Below are positions 56,189-64,000 of a stretch of DNA of 64,000 nt, one piece after another. Origin of the DNA: Deinococcus arcticus (GTDB lineage Bacteria; Deinococcota; Deinococci; Deinococcales; Deinococcaceae); NCBI RefSeq assembly GCF_003028415.1, contig NZ_PYSV01000011.1:80423-144422 (forward strand). The letters are read 5' to 3'. Numbering within the stretch: position 1 is the stretch's first letter; the number at the start of each line of letters is the position of its first letter. The position numbers were made by a program, and so were the translations under genes. The notes beneath the pieces are model-generated. The model was not told the DNA's origin and made no database searches. It saw only the letters and a list, made by a program, of their open reading frames with translations.

Positions 56189-57859
56189 ATGAAGCGAACG
56201 GCCATCCTGTTCTCATCTGGCCTGCTGTTTGCGCTGAGTAGCGCGGGGCTGGCCCAGACCACTGTCCCCGCCGCGCCCCTGAACCTGACCGGGATGCAGA
56301 ACGTGACCTTCGGGCCGCCCCGCTTCAGTACCCAGGGCAGCACCACCCGGGTGGTGTTCGATCTCCCGGCTGGGGTCCGCTACACCCTGACCCCCACCTT
56401 CAGCGGCCTGCGGCTGGACGTACAGGGCGCGCGCATTCCGGCGGGGGTGCTGACCAACCCCGGCAGCAGCGTCAACGAGGTGCGCGCCGGGGCCGGGCAG
56501 ATCACCCTGTTTACTCCGTTTCCCCTGTCCTTTACCGCCGGCTGGCAGGCCAGCGAAGCCACCCTGGCCACCGGCGCCCGCGTGCTGATTCTGGATCTGG
56601 GGCCAGCCATCACCGGCGGGGCGGCGCCGGCCCTGCAGGGTCAGGTGCTGAGCAGCGCCCCGGCCACCCCTGGGGCGCAGGCTGTGCTGACGGCCACGCC
56701 CACGCTGCCGCCCGGTGACACCGTCGCCCCGGCCAAGGTGCTGCCCCCGGCGCCCGCCCTGCCCGGGCCGGTGCTCAGCGGCCCCATGCCCCTGCAGGGC
56801 CGCGTGCCCGGCGCGGCCACGGCGGCGCTGCTGGCCGCCCCGCGCATTGGCAAGAACCCCGGTCAGACGCGGGTGGTGCTGGACCTGCCGCCCGGCAGCA
56901 GTTACCGGCTGGTGCCCGGCGCCGCTGGCCTGAACGTGGAGCTGAGCGGGGTGACCCTGGCCGCACAGGGCGCGCGCAGCGTCAGCCCAGAGGTGCGGGA
57001 GTGGCGCTTTGTGCCGGGGGTCGGGGGCGGCGTGGTGTCGCTGCTGACCCCGGCCCCGGTGACGGCGCGCAGCGGCTGGCGCGCGCAGCTGCTGCCCCCG
57101 GCCTCGGGCAGCGCGTGGCGGCTGGTGCTGGACCTGTCGCCCGCCCTGGCCGACCTGAGCCCCCTCACGCCTGCCGAGCGCGCGGTGGGGGCGGTGCCTC
57201 CGGTGCTGGCCACGCGCGGCACGGCCATCCTGGCCCTGAGCGCCAACTTCGTGCGGCCCCGTGTGGTGCTGGACGCCGGGCACGGGGGGCGCGACCCCGG
57301 GGCGGTGGGCACAGTGGTGGAAAAGGAAGTCACGCTGGCCGTGGCCCTGCGCGTGCGCCAGTTGCTGGAAGGGGCGGGAGTGGATGTGGTGCTCACGCGC
57401 GACAGTGACCGGGAACTGCATCCCGTCAAGAACACTGATCTGGCCCTGCGTGCGGCCCTGGGGACCCCGGGGACGGCGCTGTTCGTCTCTATCCATGTGA
57501 ACGCCATGGACGCCAACGCGGCCCTGCGCGGCTACGGCATCGAGACGTGGTGGAACCCCAACCACCCGCAGAGCGCCGCGCTGGCGGGCCTGCTGCAGCG
57601 CCACATGACCGAGGTGACCGGCGCCTTTAGCCGGGGCCTCAAGAACTCGCAGTCGCTGTCAGTGCTGCGCAACAGCCGGGTGCCGGCGGCCCTGGTGGAA
57701 ATCGGCTATACCAGCCATCCGGTGGACGGCCTGAACCTGCAGGACAGTAACTATCTGGACCGGGTGGCGCAGGGCATCGCCCTGGGCATTCGGGAAGCGC
57801 TGGTCAGTGGCGTGACGGCCCAGACCGCACCGGCCCAGGCCACCGCCAAACGGCCCTGA
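56189..57859 (+). CDS. N-acetylmuramoyl-L-alanine amidase (Amidase_3)
   Basis: 556 aa, ATG 56189 behind GGAG. Signal peptide about 1-24. Two AMIN-like repeats (about 35-130 and 220-330; both contain a TRVVFDLP/TRVVLDLP strand) target septal peptidoglycan. The Amidase_3 domain (about 358-555) has the zinc ligands VVLDAGHGGRDPGAVG (His), KEVTLAVALRVR (Glu) and VSIHVNAMDA (His), plus VEIGYTSHP. Cleaves stem peptides for daughter-cell separation. A TAGAGT box 10 nt upstream may be the -10. Confidence 0.92.
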   Translation: MKRTAILFSSGLLFALSSAGLAQTTVPAAPLNLTGMQNVTFGPPRFSTQGSTTRVVFDLPAGVRYTLTPTFSGLRLDVQGARIPAGVLTNPGSSVNEVRAGAGQITLFTPFPLSFTAGWQASEATLATGARVLILDLGPAITGGAAPALQGQVLSSAPATPGAQAVLTATPTLPPGDTVAPAKVLPPAPALPGPVLSGPMPLQGRVPGAATAALLAAPRIGKNPGQTRVVLDLPPGSSYRLVPGAAGLNVELSGVTLAAQGARSVSPEVREWRFVPGVGGGVVSLLTPAPVTARSGWRAQLLPPASGSAWRLVLDLSPALADLSPLTPAERAVGAVPPVLATRGTAILALSANFVRPRVVLDAGHGGRDPGAVGTVVEKEVTLAVALRVRQLLEGAGVDVVLTRDSDRELHPVKNTDLALRAALGTPGTALFVSIHVNAMDANAALRGYGIETWWNPNHPQSAALAGLLQRHMTEVTGAFSRGLKNSQSLSVLRNSRVPAALVEIGYTSHPVDGLNLQDSNYLDRVAQGIALGIREALVSGVTAQTAPAQATAKRP

Positions 57860-57880
57860 GCGGCGCGGCCCCGGCTGCGC

Positions 57881-57886
57881 CACAAT
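57881..57886 (+). promoter_or_regulatory. Leaderless -10-like box (CACAAT)
   Basis: CACAAT, 6 nt, then ATG at 57893. The same hexamer and spacing precede luxS (63171). Confidence 0.45.
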
Positions 57887-57892
57887 GGGCCC

Positions 57893-58246
57893 ATGACTGA
57901 CTCTCCAGCGGGCTTTCGGGCGCGCGTGCTGGCCCTGGTGGCCCAGATTCCCCGGGGCCGCGTCATGACCTACGGCCAGCTGGCCCTGCTGGCCGGTCAA
58001 CCCGGCGCCGCGCGGCAGGCTGGCTACGTCCTGAACAGTCTCATGGACGGCTCGGACCTGCCCTGGCAGCGGGTGATCAACGCGCAGGGCCGCGTCAGCA
58101 CGCACAAGGTGGGCGTGGGTGAGCTGCAAGAAGGCCTGCTGCGTGCCGAGGGCGTCACCTTTGACGAATCTGGCCGCTGTGACCTGACCCGGCTGCAGTG
58201 GTGGCCGGAGGGCACGCCCCTGGCCCCGCCGCCCACCCTGCTCTAA
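57893..58246 (+). CDS. Alkyltransferase-like protein (Atl)
   Basis: 117 aa, the size of stand-alone MGMT C-terminal domains. The helix-turn-helix (RGRVMTYGQLALLAGQPGAARQAGYVL) is present. The active site PCHRV is PWQRV here (Trp58), so the methyl-acceptor Cys is absent. Such Atl proteins flip O6-alkylguanine and hand it to nucleotide excision repair. In a DNA-repair-rich genus this makes sense. Confidence 0.9.
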   Translation: MTDSPAGFRARVLALVAQIPRGRVMTYGQLALLAGQPGAARQAGYVLNSLMDGSDLPWQRVINAQGRVSTHKVGVGELQEGLLRAEGVTFDESGRCDLTRLQWWPEGTPLAPPPTLL

Positions 58247-58406
58247 TGCTGCCCTCCGACCAGAGGCGAGGAAAACCAAAACGGTTTCCTGGCGTGGCGC
58301 CGACCCACCGGCCTGTGTTGTGGTGGCGACGGACGCTGGAGGCGCCGCGGCCGGGCATGAAGAAATGCCAATCCTGCTCTGCCGGAACGTCCCCGGGTGC
58401 GCGGAG

Positions 58407-58412
58407 TATGCT
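58407..58412 (+). promoter_or_regulatory. Leaderless -10 box (TATGCT)
   Basis: TATGCT, 6 nt, then ATG at 58419. Confidence 0.55.
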
Positions 58413-58418
58413 CCCGGC

Positions 58419-59132
58419 ATGAACGCACGCATTCGAACCGCTGGGAGCGTCCTGTCCTGGGCGCTGGGCGTGACGCTGGGGGTCATTCTGGGGGTCGCCA
58501 TGCTGATCGTCACCCCCCGCCTGATGGCCCAGCCGAACCTGGCCGCCACAGGCGAGGGACAGACGGAGGCGTCCGGCACGCCCTCGGGCGGAGAGTCGGG
58601 GTCGGCCGGGGCTGCCAGTGGCCGCGAAGCCGCCGGCAGCAACGAAACCGGCGACGCCCAGGGCGACCAGGGTGAAGCCCAGGACAGCCGCAACCAGGGC
58701 GAGGACCCGGCCAGCGCTGAGGGTGAAGAGCCCACGGATCAGCAGGAAGACGCGGGCGCGGGCAGCGGCGCGGCCGGTGAGCAGGCCGCCGGAGCTGCAG
58801 GCCAGGGCGATGCGGCCGGAGAGGCGCAGGGCGCTGAAGGTGCGGCTGGTGAAACGGCAGGCGACACGGAGGGCGACACGGAAGCCGGGCGGCAGGTATA
58901 CGCCAGCAACTGCGCGGGCTGCCACGGCCAGCAGGGCGAGGGGGCCCTGGGGCCTTCCCTGGTGAACGAGGAAGGCGTGCAAAGCTGGTCGGTGGCTCAG
59001 TTCACCGCCACCCTGCGCGAGGGCCGCACTCCCACCCGTCAGTTGAGCCAGGCCATGCCCCGTTTTTCAGAGGACCAGATCAGCGACCCTCAGGTGGCCA
59101 ATCTGCTGGCTTACATCAAGACCCTGAACTGA
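58419..59132 (+). CDS. Membrane-anchored c-type cytochrome with a long acidic linker
   Basis: 237 aa. N-terminal anchor about 8-32. Residues about 40-155 are a low-complexity Gly/Ala/Glu/Gln/Ser linker, strongly acidic and disordered. The C-terminal domain has one haem c site CAGCH in YASNCAGCHGQQGEG (about 164-168) and a later Met in AMPRFSEDQISDPQVANLLAYIKTL as axial ligand. The linker likely holds the haem domain away from the membrane to meet partners; donor and acceptor are unknown. Confidence 0.88.
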   Translation: MNARIRTAGSVLSWALGVTLGVILGVAMLIVTPRLMAQPNLAATGEGQTEASGTPSGGESGSAGAASGREAAGSNETGDAQGDQGEAQDSRNQGEDPASAEGEEPTDQQEDAGAGSGAAGEQAAGAAGQGDAAGEAQGAEGAAGETAGDTEGDTEAGRQVYASNCAGCHGQQGEGALGPSLVNEEGVQSWSVAQFTATLREGRTPTRQLSQAMPRFSEDQISDPQVANLLAYIKTLN

Positions 59133-59303
59133 AGACGGTGGTTGCCCGCACCCGTGGCCTTCAGGGCTGCGGGTGCTTGCTCTGGGTCTGGGGGCGGAAG
59201 CGGAGCGACGGGTGGTGAGGATCGCCCAGGCCCACTGTGGGCTCCTTGCGGCTCCCGCCTGTGCCCAGGGCCCGGTCCACAGCCCCCGGCTCCTGTTTCT
59301 TCC

Positions 59304-60206
59304 TCAGCGCTCCACCAGCGTGCCGGCCTCGTCAATGGGAAAGTCCATCACCTGTCCGGTCAGGCCGCTGCGGGCCATCACCCCCTGCAGGTAGGCGTGC
59401 AGGGGGGCCGTGGCATGGCGGGTGTCGTGAAAGCACAGGACAGTGGGGCCCGCGCCACTCAGGGCCGCGCCCAGGGCGCCGTGCCGCCACGCCTCGTCCA
59501 GAATGTCGCTCAAGCCCGGCACCAGCGGCGCGCGCCACGTCTGGTGAATATAGTCCTGCATGGCGTGGCGCAGCAGGTCCAGGCGGCCCTGGGCCAGGGC
59601 GCCCACCAGCAGCGCCGCGTGCGACAGGGCGTGCACTGCGTCGGCGCGGCTGTATTCCCCCGGCAGCACCGCGCGCGCCTTGCTGGTGCTCAGCTCGAAG
59701 TCGGGCACCAGCACCGTGACCCCCAGGTGGGCCGGGGGCGTCAGGCGCACGTAATGGGTGCCCAGCCGGTCCAGGGTGGCCACCACGATGCCGCCCAGCA
59801 GGGCCGGCGCCACGTTGTCCGGGTGCCCCTCTTCCCGCGCCGCCACGTCCAGCACGGTCTCGGTGTCCAGGGGGCCCCCCAGCAGCTCATTGCCCGCCAC
59901 GATGCCCGCCACCAGCGCGGCGGCGCTGCTGCCCAGGCCCCGGGCCAGCGGCACCTGGGTTTCAATCTCAATGCGCGCTGGGGGGAGGGAACGCCCGGCG
60001 CGGCGCGCGGCCAGCGTCATGGCCTGGTACACGTAGTTGCGTTCATCCGCGGGCGTGCCGGCCAGATCTGCCCCCAGAGGCACCACTTCCGTTACCGCCT
60101 GCGGGGTTACGCGCACTGTGGTGTACAGCGGCACGCTCAGCCCCAGGCTGTCAAAGCCAGGTCCCAGATTGGCGCTGCTGGCCGGCGCCCGCACGGTAAA
60201 GGTCAT
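59304..60206 (-). CDS. thrB: Homoserine kinase
   Basis: 300 aa GHMP kinase, CGGAG ribosome site. Signature [19 protein letters not shown] and the ATP loop [28 protein letters not shown] near the end. Makes O-phosphohomoserine, the substrate of ThrC. thrC lies just upstream (to the right), separated by 112 bp, both on the minus strand. Confidence 0.95.
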   Translation of the reverse strand: MTFTVRAPASSANLGPGFDSLGLSVPLYTTVRVTPQAVTEVVPLGADLAGTPADERNYVYQAMTLAARRAGRSLPPARIEIETQVPLARGLGSSAAALVAGIVAGNELLGGPLDTETVLDVAAREEGHPDNVAPALLGGIVVATLDRLGTHYVRLTPPAHLGVTVLVPDFELSTSKARAVLPGEYSRADAVHALSHAALLVGALAQGRLDLLRHAMQDYIHQTWRAPLVPGLSDILDEAWRHGALGAALSGAGPTVLCFHDTRHATAPLHAYLQGVMARSGLTGQVMDFPIDEAGTLVER

Positions 60207-60318
60207 GGGGCACTCCGGCGCAGGTCCGTCAAGGAGTCGAGGGCCGAGGGGGCCAAGGAGGAGCCCCGGTTGCTCTGAGACCCTTGGACCCTGAGACCCT
60301 GGGACCCTTCAGCCCCCC
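60207..60318 (-). other. thrC-thrB spacer with direct repeats
   Basis: Contains two imperfect copies of a ~17-bp unit (GAGACCCTTGGACCCT and GAGACCCTGGGACCCT, near 60278-60309) and runs of GG-CC. Could form secondary structure between the cistrons. No start codon or terminator T-run. Confidence 0.45.
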
Positions 60319-61359
<1,041 letters not shown>

Positions 61360-61766
61360 CAGGGTGGACCTCCGTTTGGGCATGCTACCCAGCCGCCAGC
61401 CGCCCATCCCGGCAGGGGTAAGACAAATGCCGGTGTCGGCTGAGTACTGGTGCTGGAAGAGACGAGGCAGCCGCGCCACTCCAGCGGGTGGCCCTTGACC
61501 GTTGTGGCACCTACCGCGCGTCCTGGGCACGTTTTCCCTCACCCTTTCTGACTTAGGGGTCAGGTCAGATATGAGCGTCAGCAGGGGCAAAAAAGCCCCC
61601 AGGTTTTAACTCAGATTTGGGCGACGTCCATCCCACCTTCAACCCCTCTTGAGAAAGTACGGGCTTCTACAATTACGCTCCTAACACGGTCGCATGCTGC
61701 TCTCACAACGAACGACATCGTTGATTTCAATTTCTCGCAAGAACCAAGAAAAGGGAGGTCAATAAC
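61360..61766. other. Intergenic between thrC and glsB with hairpins and a short inverted repeat
   Basis: About 400 bp. It contains CTGAC-TTAGGG-GTCAG (about 61549-61565), GGGGC-AAAAAA-GCCCC (61584-61599) and a TACAAT (61668-61673) that may be the glsB -10. I looked for a T-box or thr leader peptide upstream of thrC and could not support one. Confidence 0.45.
61706..61723 (+). promoter_or_regulatory. Possible operator CAACGA-N6-TCGTTG upstream of glsB
   Basis: Perfect 6-bp inverted repeat with a 6-nt gap, 33 bp downstream of a candidate -10 (TACAAT, 61668-61673). It would lie in the 5' leader of glsB and could bind a dimeric repressor or fold as RNA. Confidence 0.4.
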
Positions 61767-62036
61767 ATGGACTGGATTATTACGATTCTCGTGGGTGCAC
61801 TGGTGGGTTGGCTGGCCAGCCTGATCATGAAGACCAATGCGCAGCAGGGCGCCATCGCCAACATCCTGATCGGGATTGTGGGCAGCCTGATTGCCCAGGC
61901 CGTCTTCGGCAGCGTGCTCAACATCGGCTCGGCTGGCGTGGCGGGCAACGGCTTTAACTTCTGGAGCATTGTGTGGGGCGTGGTCGGTAGCGTGGTGCTG
62001 ATCGCCATCCTCAAAGCCCTGCGCATCCTGCGTTAA
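61767..62036 (+). CDS. GlsB/YeaQ/YmgE family stress-response membrane protein
   Basis: 89 aa, AGGGAGG ribosome site. Three membrane helices: [21 protein letters not shown], then [22 protein letters not shown], then [20 protein letters not shown], ending RILR. Typical of the transglycosylase-associated (YeaQ) family, which is often stress-induced. Molecular function unknown. A strong terminator follows. Confidence 0.9.
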   Translation: MDWIITILVGALVGWLASLIMKTNAQQGAIANILIGIVGSLIAQAVFGSVLNIGSAGVAGNGFNFWSIVWGVVGSVVLIAILKALRILR

Positions 62037-62056
62037 CCTTGACAGGCGTCTTTCCC

Positions 62057-62088
62057 GGACGGTGCCCCGCGCACCGTCCATCTTTTTT
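62057..62088 (+). terminator. Terminator of glsB
   Basis: GGACGGTGC / GCACCGTCC with a 5-nt loop, then ATC and six T. Confidence 0.9.
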
Positions 62089-62120
62089 GGCCTGCCCCTG
62101 ACCCAGGGTTCCCCATGCTT

Positions 62121-62149
62121 TTGCGCCCAGGCCTGCCATGTGCTACAGT
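62121..62149 (+). promoter_or_regulatory. Promoter of rpmB
   Basis: TTGCGC (62121-62126), 17 bp, TACAGT (62144-62149); start about 62157, leaving a leader of nearly 100 nt. Confidence 0.65.
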
Positions 62150-62253
62150 CGGACGGCTTGTCTGACCTGGGGTCGGCGCAGCGCGGCATCCAACAATGGG
62201 GCTGCGCCCCTGACCCCCAAGGAAAAAGGTCGGACTGAAGAAGGAGACTCATC

Positions 62254-62469
<216 letters not shown>

Positions 62470-62489
62470 CCTCACCCTCATCACAACAG

Positions 62490-62521
62490 TGGCCCCGTCG
62501 TTCTGACTGGGGCCATTTTTC
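62490..62521 (+). terminator. Terminator of rpmB
   Basis: TGGCCCC / GGGGCCA with a 12-nt loop, then TTTTTC. It lies between the convergent rpmB and lspA and could serve rpmB only, as no T-run is evident on the other strand. Confidence 0.85.
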
Positions 62522-62535
62522 TTTGGGTTAGGCCT

Positions 62536-63063
62536 TTACACGCTGGCCCTGGCACGGCGCTCGCCCAGCAGGCTCAGCACAATCAGGATGAGGGTTCCCG
62601 TCACCACACAGATGTCGGCAATGTTGAAGATGGGAAAACTGCCGCCGTACAGCGCCTGGGTCACGCTGCTCAGCAGCGGCGAGTGCAGCATGTCAGTCAC
62701 CTTGCCCTGGCGCAGGCCGTCAATGGCGTTGCCAATGGCGCCCGCCGCAATCATGCTCAGCACCACGCTGAGCAACCTGGGTTGGGGCCGCAGCACCACA
62801 TACACCAGAAGGCCCAGCCCCACCGCCATGCGGCCTACCGCCAAGGGGACCGCGCTGCCGCTGAACAGACTCCACGCCGCGCCAGTGTTAAAGGTCAGCT
62901 GCCAGTCCAGCAGGCCGGGCAGAAAGGGGCGCACGCTGCCGTCTGGCTGAAGGCTGGCCAGCGCCCAGGCTTTCAGCGCCTGATCCGCTGCCACCAGCAG
63001 CGCGGCGACAAGCAGTGGCAACCACAACGGCGTGCGGCGCGAACGGTCAGTGAGTGTGGGCAC
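62536..63063 (-). CDS. lspA: Lipoprotein signal peptidase (signal peptidase II)
   Basis: 175 aa, GTG start at 63063 with TATACT (63071-63076) exactly 7 nt upstream, a model leaderless promoter. Four membrane spans; catalytic Asp124 in [16 protein letters not shown] and Asp150 in [12 protein letters not shown]. Cleaves prolipoproteins before the lipid-modified Cys; the lipoprotein at 45153 is a likely substrate. Confidence 0.95.
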   Translation of the reverse strand: MPTLTDRSRRTPLWLPLLVAALLVAADQALKAWALASLQPDGSVRPFLPGLLDWQLTFNTGAAWSLFSGSAVPLAVGRMAVGLGLLVYVVLRPQPRLLSVVLSMIAAGAIGNAIDGLRQGKVTDMLHSPLLSSVTQALYGGSFPIFNIADICVVTGTLILIVLSLLGERRARASV

Positions 63064-63070
63064 GCCGCGC

Positions 63071-63076
63071 AGTATA
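63071..63076 (-). promoter_or_regulatory. Leaderless -10 box (TATACT) of lspA
   Basis: TATACT, 7 nt, then GTG. Confidence 0.7.
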
Positions 63077-63182
63077 AAGAGCCGCTTTCGGGGCTGCCCG
63101 GGGTGGCGCGCAGGCGGGGCCAGTGGGCCAGTCTCTCTGGCGCTGTGCTGTCTGGCGGGCCGGGGGGCGGCACAATAGGGGC

Positions 63183-63650
63183 ATGGCCAATGTTGAATCC
63201 TTTGATCTGGACCACACCCGGGTTCACGCCCCCTATATCCGGCTGGCCGGCGTCAAGACCACGCCCCGGGGCGACCACATCAGTAAATACGATCTGCGGT
63301 TGCTGCAACCCAATCAGGGGGCGATTGATCCGGCGGCGCTGCACACCCTCGAGCATCTGCTGGCCGGCTACCTGCGTGATTACCTGCCGACTGTGGTGGA
63401 CGTGTCTCCCATGGGCTGCCGCACAGGCCTGTATATGGCCGTGATTGGCGAGCCTGACGAGCAGGGGGTGCTGGGCGCCTTTCAGGCTGCGCTGCAGGAC
63501 ACCGCCAGTCATGAGTGGCCAATCCCGGGTGTCAGCGAACTGGAATGCGGCAACTACCGGGACCACGACCTGGCCCAGGCCCGGCACCTGGCCCGCGCCG
63601 CCCTGGAGCAGGGGTTGAAAGTACAGGAGACGGTGCTGATTCAGCGGTAA
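63183..63650 (+). CDS. luxS: S-ribosylhomocysteine lyase (LuxS)
   Basis: 155 aa from the ATG at 63183; a CACAAT -10-like box lies 6 nt upstream. Iron site HTLEH (54-58) with Glu57 as general base, Cys79 in MGCRTGLYM, and Cys122 in CGNYRDHD. Splits S-ribosylhomocysteine to homocysteine and DPD, the AI-2 precursor; also recycles the SAM cycle. Confidence 0.96.
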   Translation: MANVESFDLDHTRVHAPYIRLAGVKTTPRGDHISKYDLRLLQPNQGAIDPAALHTLEHLLAGYLRDYLPTVVDVSPMGCRTGLYMAVIGEPDEQGVLGAFQAALQDTASHEWPIPGVSELECGNYRDHDLAQARHLARAALEQGLKVQETVLIQR

Positions 63651-63794
63651 AGGGGAAACGCGCGGCGCGACAGGTGTGCTGGCGATATGGCGCTGGTAGA
63701 AGTCGAATGGCGCTGTGGGCGTGACGTGGAGCATCCAGTCGGCGTCTGTGGGAAGGGCAAAGCAGACTGCACCCGTGCAGACTGATCTGGACAC

Positions 63795-63822
63795 AGCGGC
63801 GGCCGGAAGGCGGCCGCTTTTT
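63795..63822 (+). terminator. Hairpin terminator downstream of luxS
   Basis: AGCGGC / GCCGCT arms around GGCCGGAAGGCG, followed by TTTTT. It is about 145 bp after luxS; the gap holds no supported gene. Confidence 0.7.
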
Positions 63823-63885
63823 CTGTGTACAGCGCTCTTTTTGTGCTGCTTTCTCCAACTCGAAAGAAGACGGGAAGGGGAGGTG

Positions 63886-63937
<52 letters not shown>

Positions 63938-64000
63938 GTGCATGACAACCGATGGAAGCGAGCGAGAAATTGCGAATCACAGGGCCGCAAAGGTCCTGAT

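Noticed and set aside
61360..61590. T-box or threonine leader upstream of thrC
   Set aside because: No specifier loop, no AGGGTGG-type antiterminator and no Thr-rich leader peptide could be read; the hairpins are in the wrong place.

Overview
The window is a high-GC bacterial chromosome segment that is almost certainly from a Deinococcus. The signs are a HU protein with a long basic N-terminal extension, a FrnE-type oxidoreductase with CPWC plus CX4C, a DdrA/Rad52-like protein, GlsB, LspA and LuxS of deinococcal type, and a recurrent promoter layout in which a TANNNT -10 box lies 5-7 nt upstream of the start codon (leaderless mRNAs). The species cannot be named from the sequence alone.

Layout. 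1-6600: the right part of an integrative element. It carries a truncated DUF499 ATPase, a primase/helicase-like ATPase, an HTH/PD-(D/E)XK-like protein behind a possible attenuator hairpin, an unknown protein and a tyrosine recombinase. It abuts a tRNA-Asp/tRNA-Phe operon (6713-6967), a classical integration target. 6979-12806: metallophosphoesterase, DdrA-like protein, penicillin acylase, a small unknown protein and an MFS permease. 12834-17608 (-): five genes, plsY-like, TPR membrane protein, ubiX, ispD and ispE, each overlapping the next by ATGA. 17652-21268: ThiF/MoeB-like enzyme, HU, an unknown basic protein, guanylate kinase and a macrodomain protein. 21269-29356: small repeats, an unknown 231-aa protein, an lptF-lptG pair, an HxlR regulator facing an oxidoreductase, a quinone oxidoreductase, and a coupled SDR/zinc-ribbon + RNase H pair.

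29410-32943: two unusual tRNA-like genes and ackA-pta. 33038-37601: an acquired-looking cassette with a 1093-aa DUF4157 (eCIS core) protein and two small partners. 37664-42409 (-): a tightly coupled operon of a roadblock-domain protein, a membrane protein, a coiled-coil protein and TsaE. 42555-54254: tRNA-Arg, corA, xseA, a lipoprotein, a sulfurtransferase, small secreted proteins, der, a peroxiredoxin, a large exported protein and ftsH. 54320-64000: frnE, a peptidoglycan-binding protein, an amidase, an alkyltransferase-like protein, cytochrome c, thrB, thrC, glsB, rpmB, lspA, luxS, and a strong promoter running off the right edge.

The most unusual structures are noncoding. A four-copy element of about 100-150 bp carries a long terminator-like hairpin, and three copies sit exactly between convergent genes. 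Two promoter-terminator cassettes are predicted to yield nearly identical RNAs of 27-29 nt starting AUCACCGCC. Three genes (an oxidoreductase, xseA and ftsH) start inside the stop codon of a tiny upstream ORF, a possible relay from leaderless to internal initiation. No CRISPR array, rRNA gene or complete insertion sequence is seen.
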